Assembly (NCBI GenBank): GCA_963756025.1
Contig: CAVWMF010000005.1
Span: forward strand, 310,001 to 374,000
Direction of reading: 5' to 3'
DNA from: Bog-473 sp963756025
GTDB taxonomy: Bacteria; Actinomycetota; Acidimicrobiia; Acidimicrobiales; RAAP-2
Length of the DNA stretch: 64,000 nt
Part shown: piece by piece, positions 28,682 to 37,489 of the stretch
Numbering within the stretch: the first letter of the stretch is position 1
How the letters are laid out: each line of letters begins with the position of its first letter
Program-made: the position numbers and the translations under genes
Notes under the pieces: generated by a model
The model's input: only the letters and a program-made list of their open reading frames with translations
The model's database searches: none
What the model was told of the DNA's origin: nothing

Positions 28682-28733
28682 CGCACCACGCGAGTGCGCA
28701 GGTGGAGAGTTCGAATCTCCTTCTGAGGCCCCA
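28682..28733 (+). other. Decayed tRNA-like relic (3' half)
   Basis: Contains a T-arm-like GGAGAGTTCGAATCTCC, an anticodon-arm-like CGCAC-CACGCGA-GTGCG with a wrong base at position 33, and an encoded CCA at 28731-28733. Upstream there is no matching acceptor 5' strand. It shares TGCGCAGGT and GAGTTCGAATCTCC with the intact tRNA-Thr 1.6 kb away. Either an old duplicate of a tRNA or the remnant of an integration site. Confidence 0.5.
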
Positions 28734-28800
28734 ATGACGTGTCGTGGGACGCCGTTTCGCCATCTGCGGTAGCGGCATCCAGCCGGGATATTGTGCGGCC

Positions 28801-29460
28801 ATGCACACTGCGCGGATCCGAGAGGCTTTGGCCGATGCACTGGCCGGTCGCCAACTCCTGACCCATCCCTTCTACCGGCGCTGGGAGGCCGGCACGCTGG
28901 CTGAAGGAGAATTGGCGGCGTACGCCGAGCAGTACCGGCTCATTGAACGCGCACTTCCGATCACGTTGGAGTTGATCGCGGGAGGCCTCCCCGAGGGGAG
29001 GGCCCGCACCCTGGTCGAGTCCAACTTGGCCGACGAGCTCGGCGTGCCGACTTCCCATGCAGAGTTGTTCGAGTCGTTCGCGGGGGCCGCCGGTGCCGCG
29101 TCCGACGTCGATCCGACGCCTGCCACCGCGGCCCTCCTGGTCGCGGTAGGGCAGGTCTCGACGGCCGACCCCGTGGCCGCACTCGCCATGGTCGCGGCGT
29201 ACGAGGTGCAGGCAGCTGACATCGCCGGATCCAAGGCGGAAGGACTCCGTCGCCACTACGGCATGGACGCGCAGGGCACCCTGTTCTGGGACGTGCACAC
29301 GTCCCAGGAAGTGGCGCACGCCGACTGGTCGATCGACGCGCTGTCGGCACTCGAGGCCGACCCAGTCGTCGTACGGGCAGCGGCGCGGGTCGCGGCCGAC
29401 GCCTGGTGGGACTTCCTCAACGAGCGCGAGACCCTGGCGCCCGCCGGCACCGCCTGCTGA
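28801..29460 (+). CDS. TenA/CADD-like (heme-oxygenase-fold) protein
   Basis: Helical di-iron or thiaminase-fold protein, 219 residues. The start of the fold reads LLTHPFYRRWEAG, then EQYRLIERALP, a central acidic helix (ADELGVP), VAAYEVQAADIAGSK and a C-terminal HTSQEVAHADW. The spacing of the His and Glu residues in HTSQEVAH fits the metal site of the CADD/iron-containing redox family better than thiaminase TenA, which has a Cys. No thi or pABA genes are adjacent. CADD proteins make p-aminobenzoate in Chlamydia, which would fit the folate genes at 47-54 kb, but this is only inference. ATG 28801. Confidence 0.68.
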   Translation: MHTARIREALADALAGRQLLTHPFYRRWEAGTLAEGELAAYAEQYRLIERALPITLELIAGGLPEGRARTLVESNLADELGVPTSHAELFESFAGAAGAASDVDPTPATAALLVAVGQVSTADPVAALAMVAAYEVQAADIAGSKAEGLRRHYGMDAQGTLFWDVHTSQEVAHADWSIDALSALEADPVVVRAAARVAADAWWDFLNERETLAPAGTAC

Positions 29461-29463
29461 AGA

Positions 29464-29497
29464 GCGCTATCCGCTGACAGGCGCTATCCGCTGACGG
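29464..29497. repeat. Two tandem 17-bp copies
   Basis: GCGCTATCCGCTGAC occurs at 29464-29478 and again at 29481-29495, period 17. It lies in the 75-bp gap between the convergent TenA-like gene and murD2, where a terminator is expected, but there is no T-run. Confidence 0.6.
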
Positions 29498-29535
29498 GCC
29501 GGCTGCATTCTTGAGCGGGCCGCATCGGCATCCGC

Positions 29536-30903
29536 TCAGGTCAAGGTTCCGCACCTGGCGGCAGCCGCAGTGAAGGCACGAGAGCGCTCGCGGTAGTCGA
29601 TGTAGGCCCCGAAGCTGGGCGCCGCCGGCGACAACAGCACAACAGCACCTTTGCCATCGTCGGCCCCGCCTGTACTCTCGGTCCCGGCGCTTCGGGCCCA
29701 GGCCCAGGCGATCGCCACGGCTTCGTCGAGCCCGGCGGCATCGATCACCTCGACCGCATCGCCTACCACCTCCCGGACGGCGCTCCCGATCCGTGGCCCG
29801 TTGGCGGGCATGGTGACCACCAGCGTGGGAAGGGTGCGCCGGGACACGGCGTCGCCGAGCGGGGTGTAGTCCAAGCCGCGCTCGTGTCCTCCCACCAGCA
29901 GGGCCACGGGGCGACCGCCGTAGGCCTCGAGGGCGGCCTGGGCCGGCAGCACGTTGGTGGACAGTCCGTCGTCGACGAACTCCACCAACCCGACGTGGCC
30001 GACGGAATGACACCGACTGGGTAGTCCCCGGAACCCTTCTGCAGCTGCCTCCATCCGGCTCGCGTCCTCGGCTTCGACAATGCCCAACGACCGTAGAACG
30101 GCGCGTGCGATAGCGGCATTGCGGGTATTGTGCTGGCCCGGCAGCCCGAGGGCCCGGATCCATGGACCGCCGAATGCCGGGTCGTCGGGGTCGACCCACT
30201 GCACGTGGGGACCCAGCGCGCCGGCCTGAGCGCGCAAGGTCGCACTCGACCCGTCGGCGATCGCTCTCCGGACGCCGGGTTTGGTGCAAAGAGCCAGCTT
30301 GTCGGCGTAATAGCGCTCGACCGATCCGTGCCAGTCGAGGTGGTCCGGGGACAGCGAGGTCACGGCGACCACCGGCGGACCGTTGGTCAGATCCGGCACC
30401 TGATAGCTCGATGTCTCAATGATCCAGTAGTCCGGTTCGCCGGCGGAAGAGGGCTCCCAGGGAGGCTGACCGATGTTGCCGCCCACTCTGGCGTCGTAGC
30501 CGAGCCGGGTGAGCAGGTGGGCGGCGATGGCGGTGGTGGTGCTCTTGCCCTTGGTGCCGGTGATGCACGTCACGCGTTCGAGGGGGACGTCCTCCAGCCA
30601 GAGCCCGAGGCCGCTCCGCACCGGGACACCTGCGTCCTCGAGCTGCGCGACCTCGGGACGGTACCGACTGATGCCGGGGCTCTTGATGACGATGTCGCAG
30701 GCCGCCAACGCCTGTAGGCCGCCCTGAGCGGTGGCCAGGATCGGGAGCTCACCGAGCGTGGTCGCGGCCGGTTTGTCGTCGACCAGGACCGGGACCAGGC
30801 CCAGCGACTCGAGGCGGCGGAGACTCGCTCTTCCTTCGACTCCCAGGCCCCACAGGCCGACCGCCGCGCTAGTGAGCGCGGACCAGGAGATCCGGGGGGG
30901 CAT
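29536..30903 (-). CDS. murD2: Mur ligase, UDP-MurNAc-L-Ala-L-glutamate ligase type
   Basis: ATP-dependent Mur ligase. The N-terminal Rossmann part holds GLWGLGVEGRASL, the P-loop is ITGTKGKSTTT, the centre has IIETSSYQ, and the end has DGLSTNVLPAQAAL (ADP-binding region). 455 residues. The gene overlaps murL upstream by 35 bases. MurD proteins partnered with MurL (MurD2) attach L-Glu to UDP-MurNAc-L-Ala, and MurL then converts it to D-Glu. If read alone it would be called murD. The pairing is the basis for murD2; the specificity cannot be read directly. ATG 30903. Confidence 0.8.
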   Translation of the reverse strand: MPPRISWSALTSAAVGLWGLGVEGRASLRRLESLGLVPVLVDDKPAATTLGELPILATAQGGLQALAACDIVIKSPGISRYRPEVAQLEDAGVPVRSGLGLWLEDVPLERVTCITGTKGKSTTTAIAAHLLTRLGYDARVGGNIGQPPWEPSSAGEPDYWIIETSSYQVPDLTNGPPVVAVTSLSPDHLDWHGSVERYYADKLALCTKPGVRRAIADGSSATLRAQAGALGPHVQWVDPDDPAFGGPWIRALGLPGQHNTRNAAIARAVLRSLGIVEAEDASRMEAAAEGFRGLPSRCHSVGHVGLVEFVDDGLSTNVLPAQAALEAYGGRPVALLVGGHERGLDYTPLGDAVSRRTLPTLVVTMPANGPRIGSAVREVVGDAVEVIDAAGLDEAVAIAWAWARSAGTESTGGADDGKGAVVLLSPAAPSFGAYIDYRERSRAFTAAAARCGTLT

Positions 30904-32233
30904 AACGATCGGGGATGCGATGGGATCCGACAGGTGAAAAGAGCACGGCGGCATCGGGGGAACCCGGGTCGGGCGCGGCGTCGATGGCGGCGCGTAGTGA
31001 CTGGAGCATGGAATTCTCCAGGCGGTCCGACCTGTGGGCGGCCAGGCGGACCGCAGCACGGCATTCGCCCACGTCGCCGACGCACTCGAACGGCCGGACG
31101 TCGGGTGCGAGCCCCAGCAACGTCACGAAGCGGTCCTCGAGTTGGGCGTCGTCCAAGGGCTCGCGACCGCCGAAGATGTTCATCAGGTCGCCCGCCCCCA
31201 TAAAGGGGGACAGGATCAAATCGATGAAGCAACATTTGTCGCAGGTGCCACACCACTGGTCGAGGCGTTCGGCCGCGTTCTGGTGGAAGGCCCGATTGCA
31301 ACTCCGGAAGACGCCGTGGAACTCCTTGAGCTGGGCGAACTGCTGGGCCACCCACAGCTCGCTCCGGCACCGGAGGTAGGAGAAGACCGAGAGTTGCGGG
31401 CCCAGCGAGGCGTCCACCATGTGGGCGAAGCCCTCTTCGAACTCGGCGCCTTTGGACCACTGGTGATTGACCGGCCGACCCTCATGCACGAGCGTAGGGG
31501 CCGAGGCGGACCATTCGTTCGACAGGACCACGGCATCACGCCCATCGAGCACCGCTGCGACGAGGGCGGCCGCCGTGATGACCGCCGTGATGGGCACGTG
31601 GCCGTTGAAGAAGCCCATCCTCTCGGAGAGCCTGACCCGGGAGTCGATCTCGCGGGCGATGCGGATGACCGGGAGCCCGGTCAGTGCCGCCGCGTCCTCA
31701 ATGGCGGCAAACCGTTCTTGCGGGGGATGGACGATGCACAGGGCGGCATCGGAGGTGCGCTCGCGCAGTGCGCTGACGGTCACGATTGAGTCGATGCCGC
31801 CGCCAAACGGGATCAGCGGGCGTACCGGGTTGGAGGCGCCCGGGGAGTACGCCGCGGGAGACGGTTCGGTCTCCTCGAGCCCGATCCACGCCAGCTCCTG
31901 CAGGTCCAGACCGTTGCGATAGACGAACTCAGCGAGGCCGTGCACGAAGTACTGCGCCAGGAAGGACCGTTCGTCCGGCGTCGTCGCCGTGGCGCCCAGA
32001 TCGATGACCCGGGCCGCTCTGGTCTTGTAGTACGACACGCCCGCCATCAGAAAGAGGATGCGCACTGCGGCCTCCACGGCAGGATCGCCCCAGTTGCCCT
32101 CGGGGCCGAACACGTAGCGCTCAGTGAACGAGTAGCCACCGGTCGAATACGTGCAGTGCACCTCCCCCCGCGTGGGATCGATCGTGTAGCCGTCGTAACA
32201 GAATTGTTCGGCTCTTTCCGGGGTGGGTGGCAT
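30869..32233 (-). CDS. murL: UDP-MurNAc-L-Ala-L-Glu epimerase (MurL family)
   Basis: Inverts the terminal L-Glu of UDP-MurNAc-L-Ala-L-Glu, an alternative to glutamate racemase for supplying D-Glu to peptidoglycan. 454 residues. Seen: an ATP-pyrophosphatase-type loop PLIPFGGGIDSIVTVSAL (about residue 140-157), LSNEWSAS, and a Cys cluster WCGTCDKCCF near 335. These, and the overlap with a MurD-type ligase, fit the MurL family known from Xanthomonas and several actinobacteria. ATG 32233. The pgeF gene lies 43 bases upstream on the same strand. Confidence 0.82.
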   Translation of the reverse strand: MPPTPERAEQFCYDGYTIDPTRGEVHCTYSTGGYSFTERYVFGPEGNWGDPAVEAAVRILFLMAGVSYYKTRAARVIDLGATATTPDERSFLAQYFVHGLAEFVYRNGLDLQELAWIGLEETEPSPAAYSPGASNPVRPLIPFGGGIDSIVTVSALRERTSDAALCIVHPPQERFAAIEDAAALTGLPVIRIAREIDSRVRLSERMGFFNGHVPITAVITAAALVAAVLDGRDAVVLSNEWSASAPTLVHEGRPVNHQWSKGAEFEEGFAHMVDASLGPQLSVFSYLRCRSELWVAQQFAQLKEFHGVFRSCNRAFHQNAAERLDQWCGTCDKCCFIDLILSPFMGAGDLMNIFGGREPLDDAQLEDRFVTLLGLAPDVRPFECVGDVGECRAAVRLAAHRSDRLENSMLQSLRAAIDAAPDPGSPDAAVLFSPVGSHRIPDRYAPPDLLVRAH

Positions 32234-32276
32234 GGGGCGTCCTCATGCTACGGGCCGAGTGGTTACTGCGGGGTCA

Positions 32277-33125
32277 TCAGGCGACGGTGAGGTGTGTCAG
32301 GCGTGCGAACAGGGCAAATCGCCCACATGGGCGGGCTGCCCGATCGCTGAAGTAATCGTCGTCCGCCGTGGTGACGCCACAATCGAAAATGTGGGCGGGC
32401 GCGACCCCGGCCCGCACGAGTTGCTGATGATTGGCCGCCATGAGATCGACCCGCCAGCGACCACCTTCGGCCGGACGAGCCACTTCGGCCGACAGCTCAT
32501 CGGGGGCAACCGCCCCGAGGAGAGACTCGAGGACGACTCCGTCCACCTCGTAGTGCGTCGGATGCACACCAGGGCCGATGAACGCGACGACCCGCTCGGG
32601 CAGCGCCCCCAATGCGCTCATTGCCTCGAGTGCCCGGCGGCAGGCTTGGGCCGCCGTCCCTCGCCACCCGGCATGGACGGCAGCCAACACACGCGCTTCG
32701 GGGTCGAGCAGAGCTACGGGAACGCAGTCGGCCACGAGAATGGCCAACGTCGTATCGAGAGCGGTCGTGACAAGGATGTCCGTCGAAGTGATGGCATCGT
32801 CCATCCTGAGCGTTCCCCGGCCGCGCTCGCCGTGGCCCACGACGGTCGCCGAGGCACCGTGGACCTGTTCGGCAAAGACCACACTCCCCAGGTCGGCCCC
32901 GAATGCGTGCGCCGCACGCCGCCGATTTTCGATGACCCTCTCAGGGTCGTCGCCGACGTGCAATCCCAGATTCAGCGATTCATGGACGCCTTCGGAAACC
33001 CCACCGTGCCTCGTCGTCACCGCCAGCGCGACGCCCAGTTCCTCCGCTTCGGGCCACTCCAGAAAGCGCACGCTCTGGCGGGTCTCCATTTTGCCCACGC
33101 TACCGACCCACGGACCCTCGGGCAT
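32277..33125 (-). CDS. pgeF: Peptidoglycan editing factor PgeF (laccase-domain, DUF152)
   Basis: Hydrolase that removes wrongly added L-Ser (instead of L-Ala) from UDP-MurNAc; formerly called polyphenol oxidoreductase. Family signs: TTRHGGVSEG, VFAEQVHG, the metal site Cys in VADCVPV, the HAGWRG motif, and C-terminal VDLMAANHQQL. ATG 33125 follows a GGAG eight bases upstream; the internal ATG 33089 is an alternative. 282 residues. It is first in a pgeF-murL-murD2 series. A shared job in UDP-MurNAc-peptide quality is plausible. Confidence 0.88.
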   Translation of the reverse strand: MPEGPWVGSVGKMETRQSVRFLEWPEAEELGVALAVTTRHGGVSEGVHESLNLGLHVGDDPERVIENRRRAAHAFGADLGSVVFAEQVHGASATVVGHGERGRGTLRMDDAITSTDILVTTALDTTLAILVADCVPVALLDPEARVLAAVHAGWRGTAAQACRRALEAMSALGALPERVVAFIGPGVHPTHYEVDGVVLESLLGAVAPDELSAEVARPAEGGRWRVDLMAANHQQLVRAGVAPAHIFDCGVTTADDDYFSDRAARPCGRFALFARLTHLTVA

Positions 33126-33272
33126 TTTGAGCGCTCCACCGCATCGCAACCCTCATGTGACGTGTCGTTGTTTGAATCTTTGTGGACCAGGGCAAGAACA
33201 GGCCCGGATATCACCGCATCTGTTGTGTTGGGACTCTGAACCTGAGGTCCTTCCCGAGAAGGAGACCTCGTA

Positions 33273-36182
33273 ATGCATTTCAATTGGGTTCAGAAAATAG
33301 CGCTGGGTGCCGTCATGGCCCTCGGCGCCTCATTCGTGATCATGACGCCGATTGCGTCAGCTTCCTCCGTATCGACCGTGACGGCTTCGCCGAACCCGAC
33401 GACTGCGGGAGCGCCGGCGACCTACACAGTTGGGTTCTCTAACAGCGCCTCCGGGTCGTTGAGTACTACGAGCACCATCACTCTCACTGGTCCGACCGGC
33501 ACGGTATTTCCCCTAGCAGCAGGGGACTACACCGTGAATACCGTTCCGGTCACTGTCACCCCCACTCAGGTTGGGACCGCAAACGTGACGATTACATCGC
33601 CAGTCGTGGTGGGGACCACGGGCACCGTTGCGGTGGTCGCAGGCGTTGCCAATACCGCAACGAACCCCACTCTGGCGGGGACATACTCGATTGGCGTCTT
33701 TACCTCGTCAGACCAAACGGAAATAGCGAGTAGTCCGACCTATTCCATTCTTGCCGGACCAGTAAGCGCGACCACCACAACCATCTCGGCCAGCCCGACC
33801 ACCCTGGTCGCGAACGGAGTCGCTACCTCGACCATCACGGTCCAGGCAAAAGACGCCAATGGCAATAGCCTGACTGGGAGTGGCGGGGCAGTCACCCTGC
33901 TCCCCTCCGTTGGCACCATCGGCACCGTCACGAATCACAACGACGGCACGTACACGGCCACATTCACCTCGCCAACTACAACCGGTACTTCGACTGTCAC
34001 CGGCACCATCGGGGGCAACGCGATCGGGACTCCATCGCCGACAATTGCCCTCACGCCAGGAGCCGTGAGCGCGACGACCACAACCATCTCGGCCAGCCCG
34101 ACCACCCTGGTAGCGAACGGAGTAGCTACCTCGACCATCACAGTCCAGGCGAAGGACGCGAATGGTAACGACCTCACAGCATCCGGCGGGACTGTCACTC
34201 TTGACCCTTCAGTTGGCACCATCGGCACCGTCACGAATCACAACGACGGCACGTACACGGCCACATTCACCTCGCCAACTACAACCGGTACTCCGACTGT
34301 CACCGGCACCATCGGGGGCAACACGATCGGGACTCCATCGCCGACAATTGCCCTCACGCCAGGAGCCGTGAGCGCGACCACCACAACCATCTCGGCCAGC
34401 CCGACCACCCTGGTAGCGAACGGCGTAGCTACCTCGACCATCACAGTCCAGGCGAAGGACGCGAATGGTAACGACCTCACAGCATCCGGCGGGACTGTCA
34501 CTCTTGACCCTTCAGTCGGCACCATCGGCACCATCACCAATCACAACAACGGCAGCTACACGGCTACGTTCACTTCGCCTACTACAACAGGCACCTCCGG
34601 CATCACCGGCACCATTGGCGGTAACGCGATCACCCCGTCGGCCACCGTTGCACTTACCCCGGGGCCGGTGGCTGCAACCACCACGACTATCTCGGCCAGC
34701 CCGACCACACTCGTCGCCAACGGATCTACGCAGTCGACCATCTCAGTCCAGGCAAAGGACGCGAATGGTAACGACCTCACAGCATCCGGTGGGCCTGTCA
34801 CCCTTCACGCCTCCCTCGGCACTATCGGCACCGTCACCAACAACAACGACGGCACCTACACGGCCACGTTCACCTCGCCGACCACGACCGGTACGTCCTC
34901 TATCACCGGCACCATTGGCGGCAACGGAATAGCCGCTTCGGCGAGCGTTGCACTCACTCCACAGCCGACACCGCCAGCGGCGCCGGGCGGCGCCACGAGT
35001 TCGGCCAGTGGCACGTCAAGTACGTCCGGCGGAACCGCGATAGCCGCCAACGCCGGCACTACGGCGACCGGTTCCGGATTAGGCGCGCTGACGGTGGCGC
35101 AATATGGATCGGACCCCGTCAGCGCACCAACCTTCACGGCGACAGGGCAATATTTCGACGTGGCACTTTCGACTGGGAACGCTTTCTCAGCTGTCACCGT
35201 CAGAGACTGCAATCTGGCGGGAGGTACAGCGTTGGAGTGGTTCAATAGCGCCGCCAACAGTGGCGTTGGAGCCTGGGAGGCAGTCACGCCGGTAGCAACG
35301 GTTATGGCAGGCCCTCCGCCGTGTTTGTCCGTTACCCTGGACGGCAGTAGCAGCCCCAGCCTGGCTCAGCTCACAGGGACCGTTTTCGCCGTGTCATCGT
35401 TGTCGCCGCCCCCACCTATAACTGGGTACTCACTGGTGGCGTCCGATGGGGGCATCTTTAGTTTCGGGAACGCACCATTCTTCGGCTCCGAAGGTGGTAC
35501 CCAGCTCAATAAGCCGATCGTCGGGATGGCCTCAACGCCTGACGGTCTCGGTTACTGGCTCGTGGCGTCCGACGGCGGCATCTTCAGCTTCGGTGACGCC
35601 ACGTTCCATGGCTCCGAAGGCGGCGTCCATCTGAACCAGCCGATCGTCGGGATGGCCTCAACGCCTGACGGTCTCGGTTACTGGCTCGTGGCGTCCGACG
35701 GCGGCATCTTCAGCTTCGGTGACGCCACGTTCCATGGCTCCGAAGGCGGCGTCCATCTGAACCAGCCGATCGTCGGGATGGCCTCAACGCCTGACGGTCT
35801 CGGTTACTGGCTCGTGGCGTCCGACGGCGGCATCTTCAGCTTCGGTGACGCCACGTTCCATGGCTCCGAAGGCGGCGTCCATTTGAACCAGCCGATCGTC
35901 GGGATGGCCTCAACGCCTGACGGTCTCGGTTACTGGCTTGTGGCGTCCGACGGCGGCATCTTCAGCTTCGGTGACGCCACGTTCCATGGCTCCGAAGGCG
36001 GCGTCCACCTCAACCAGCCGATCGTCGGAATCCAGTCCACGCCTGACGGTCTCGGCTACTGGCTGGTGGCCTCCGACGGCGGCGTCTTCAGCTTCGGTGA
36101 CGCCACGTTCCATGGCTCCGAAGGCGGCGTCCACCTCAACCAGCCGATCGTCGGTATTTCGGCAGGCCCAAAGGCGCGTTGA
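33273..36182 (+). CDS. Secreted repeat protein: four Ig-like repeats plus six 42-residue repeats
   Basis: 969 residues. An N-terminal signal peptide (KIALGAVMALGASFVIM) is followed by a first Ig-like region (about 34-160). Then come four tandem Ig-like (Big_1-type) units of about 100 residues, a Ser/Thr/Ala linker, and a domain near 590-700. Six C-terminal 42-residue repeats (LVASDGGIFSFGDA, PIVGMASTPDGLGYW) close the protein. The C-terminal repeats resemble beta-propeller or lectin-like units common in Acidimicrobiia surface proteins. ATG 33273 follows a strong AAGGAGA. No sorting signal or membrane anchor is seen at the end, so it may be released or bound through its repeats. Likely adhesion or envelope role; unproven. 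Confidence 0.78.
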   Translation: MHFNWVQKIALGAVMALGASFVIMTPIASASSVSTVTASPNPTTAGAPATYTVGFSNSASGSLSTTSTITLTGPTGTVFPLAAGDYTVNTVPVTVTPTQVGTANVTITSPVVVGTTGTVAVVAGVANTATNPTLAGTYSIGVFTSSDQTEIASSPTYSILAGPVSATTTTISASPTTLVANGVATSTITVQAKDANGNSLTGSGGAVTLLPSVGTIGTVTNHNDGTYTATFTSPTTTGTSTVTGTIGGNAIGTPSPTIALTPGAVSATTTTISASPTTLVANGVATSTITVQAKDANGNDLTASGGTVTLDPSVGTIGTVTNHNDGTYTATFTSPTTTGTPTVTGTIGGNTIGTPSPTIALTPGAVSATTTTISASPTTLVANGVATSTITVQAKDANGNDLTASGGTVTLDPSVGTIGTITNHNNGSYTATFTSPTTTGTSGITGTIGGNAITPSATVALTPGPVAATTTTISASPTTLVANGSTQSTISVQAKDANGNDLTASGGPVTLHASLGTIGTVTNNNDGTYTATFTSPTTTGTSSITGTIGGNGIAASASVALTPQPTPPAAPGGATSSASGTSSTSGGTAIAANAGTTATGSGLGALTVAQYGSDPVSAPTFTATGQYFDVALSTGNAFSAVTVRDCNLAGGTALEWFNSAANSGVGAWEAVTPVATVMAGPPPCLSVTLDGSSSPSLAQLTGTVFAVSSLSPPPPITGYSLVASDGGIFSFGNAPFFGSEGGTQLNKPIVGMASTPDGLGYWLVASDGGIFSFGDATFHGSEGGVHLNQPIVGMASTPDGLGYWLVASDGGIFSFGDATFHGSEGGVHLNQPIVGMASTPDGLGYWLVASDGGIFSFGDATFHGSEGGVHLNQPIVGMASTPDGLGYWLVASDGGIFSFGDATFHGSEGGVHLNQPIVGIQSTPDGLGYWLVASDGGVFSFGDATFHGSEGGVHLNQPIVGISAGPKAR
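33765..34970 (+). repeat. Four tandem ~303-bp Ig-like coding repeats
   Basis: Units begin at 33765, 34068, 34371 and 34671. Units 1-2 are 101 codons and unit 3 is 100. Units 2 and 3 are nearly identical at the DNA level; unit 4 has diverged. They encode the SATTTTISASPTTLVA to TPGAV module. Confidence 0.85.
35424..36179 (+). repeat. Six tandem 126-bp coding repeats
   Basis: Six copies of a 42-codon unit. The first (from 35424) has diverged (GNAPFFG, TQLNKP). Copies 2-4 are identical or nearly so in DNA, and the last two carry a few third-base and end changes. Typical of recent tandem expansion or gene conversion; prone to assembly collapse. Confidence 0.9.
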
Positions 36183-36186
36183 GTGC

Positions 36187-36612
36187 TTATGGCCTGGCAT
36201 TCCCCGTCTCATTGCTACAGGTTGCGCAGAGGCCGAAGATTTCGACGGTGTGACTGATATCGGTGTACCCCAACGCGTGAGCGGTCGACTCCGCCCATTC
36301 TTCGAGATCCGGTAGCTCCACCTCGGTCCCACGTCCGCACTGACGGCACACGACGTGGTGGTGGTGCTGACTGCTGTGGCACCGGCGGTAGACGAGTTCA
36401 CCATCAGCCGTCTGGAGGGCGTCGAGCTGACCATCGTCAGTGAGAAGTGCCAGGTGACGGTAAACGGTCGTGAGTCCGACCGCTTCGCCAGCGGCGCGTA
36501 GCTCGGCGTGGATGTCTTGCGCACTACGGAAGTTCTCTGAACTGTCCACGATGCCAAGGACGGCTTGACCTTGGCGCGTGATGCGCGATGGCCGGTTCGG
36601 CGGTTCAGTCAT
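36187..36612 (-). CDS. Fur-family metal regulator (Zur-like)
   Basis: 141-residue Fur protein. Winged helix: AQDIHAELRAAGEAVGLTTVYRHL. Metal region: CHSSQHHHHVVCRQCG with the structural CxxC pair, then FGLCATC near the end. ATG 36612 is used; the longer frame to 36750 lies in znuB and is rejected. It overlaps znuB by eight bases, so it is the last gene of a znuA-znuC-znuB-fur operon and is autoregulated if the palindrome at 39281-39295 is its operator. Zur or Mur/Mn-sensing cannot be separated from sequence alone; the adjacent metal importer favours Zur. Confidence 0.85.
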   Translation of the reverse strand: MTEPPNRPSRITRQGQAVLGIVDSSENFRSAQDIHAELRAAGEAVGLTTVYRHLALLTDDGQLDALQTADGELVYRRCHSSQHHHHVVCRQCGRGTEVELPDLEEWAESTAHALGYTDISHTVEIFGLCATCSNETGNARP

Positions 36613-37489
36613 CCTGCAACTCTGCCAAATCTTGCGGGCCAGGGTCAGGCACCGCCCGGACCACTCGTAGTCGTTGGCGTGCCACCAGGGTAGGGCCAGC
36701 GAGACGAGCGACGACATAGAGCAGGAAGCTGATCGCCACAATGAGCACACTTGGTTTCACCGATGCGAACTGAAAGCTCAAGAGCAGCCCTCCTTCGGCA
36801 GAGATCACCGCGAACACGACAGAGAGTACGGCTACCAGGGTAGGGCTGGCCGATAGGCGCTGCGCCGCTGCAGCGGGTGTTATGGCCAGGCTCAGTACAA
36901 GAAGAGTTCCCACCAGCTGTGCCGCTTCGGTCACGGTGATGGCCAGGACGAAGAGGAAGACGAGGCCGAGAAGCCCGGTCCGGACGCCGCGCGCTTGGGC
37001 TACATCTGGATCAACCGAGGAGAAAAGAAGGGGGCGCCACAGGACGCCCATGACGATTGCAACACCCAATGCGATCCCGGCCAGCAGGACGATCTGCCCG
37101 GTGCTGACTCCAAAAATGTTGCCGAAGAGGATGTTCAACGCTTCGCTTGCAAAGCCGTGGTAAAAGCCCAGAAGATAGACGCCGAGCCCGAGGCCGGCTG
37201 CGAGGATCACGCCGATCGACGAATCGCGCTCCGACGGTCGTCGTCCCAACGCGCCGATAAGTGCTGCCACGACGACTGCACCAACGAGTGCGCCGACGAG
37301 CGGGTTGCCTGCGATAAGGAGTCCAGCGACCGCTCCCGTGAAGGCCAGTTCGCTGGTACCGTGCACCGCAAAGGCCATTGACCGGCTGATCACAAATGGT
37401 CCTATGAGGCCGCAGCTGACTGCGACGAGGAACGCGGCTTCCAGCGCATGTTGCGCAAAGCCGAATTGAAGATAGTAGCCGATGCCCAT
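36605..37489 (-). CDS. znuB: Metal ABC transporter permease
   Basis: ABC-3 type permease of the ZnuB/MntB family, about eight to nine hydrophobic spans in 294 residues. Seen: GLIGPFVISRSMAFAVHGTSE, a typical early motif, and the TEAAQLVGTLLVLSLAITPAA region. It imports Zn2+ or Mn2+ with znuC and znuA. Its ATG overlaps the znuC stop by one base. Confidence 0.88.
   Translation of the reverse strand: MGIGYYLQFGFAQHALEAAFLVAVSCGLIGPFVISRSMAFAVHGTSELAFTGAVAGLLIAGNPLVGALVGAVVVAALIGALGRRPSERDSSIGVILAAGLGLGVYLLGFYHGFASEALNILFGNIFGVSTGQIVLLAGIALGVAIVMGVLWRPLLFSSVDPDVAQARGVRTGLLGLVFLFVLAITVTEAAQLVGTLLVLSLAITPAAAAQRLSASPTLVAVLSVVFAVISAEGGLLLSFQFASVKPSVLIVAISFLLYVVARLAGPTLVARQRLRVVRAVPDPGPQDLAELQDD

Noticed and set aside
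35424..36179. CRISPR array
   Set aside because: The repeats are 126 bp, directly joined without unique spacers, in frame, and encode a regular 42-residue unit.
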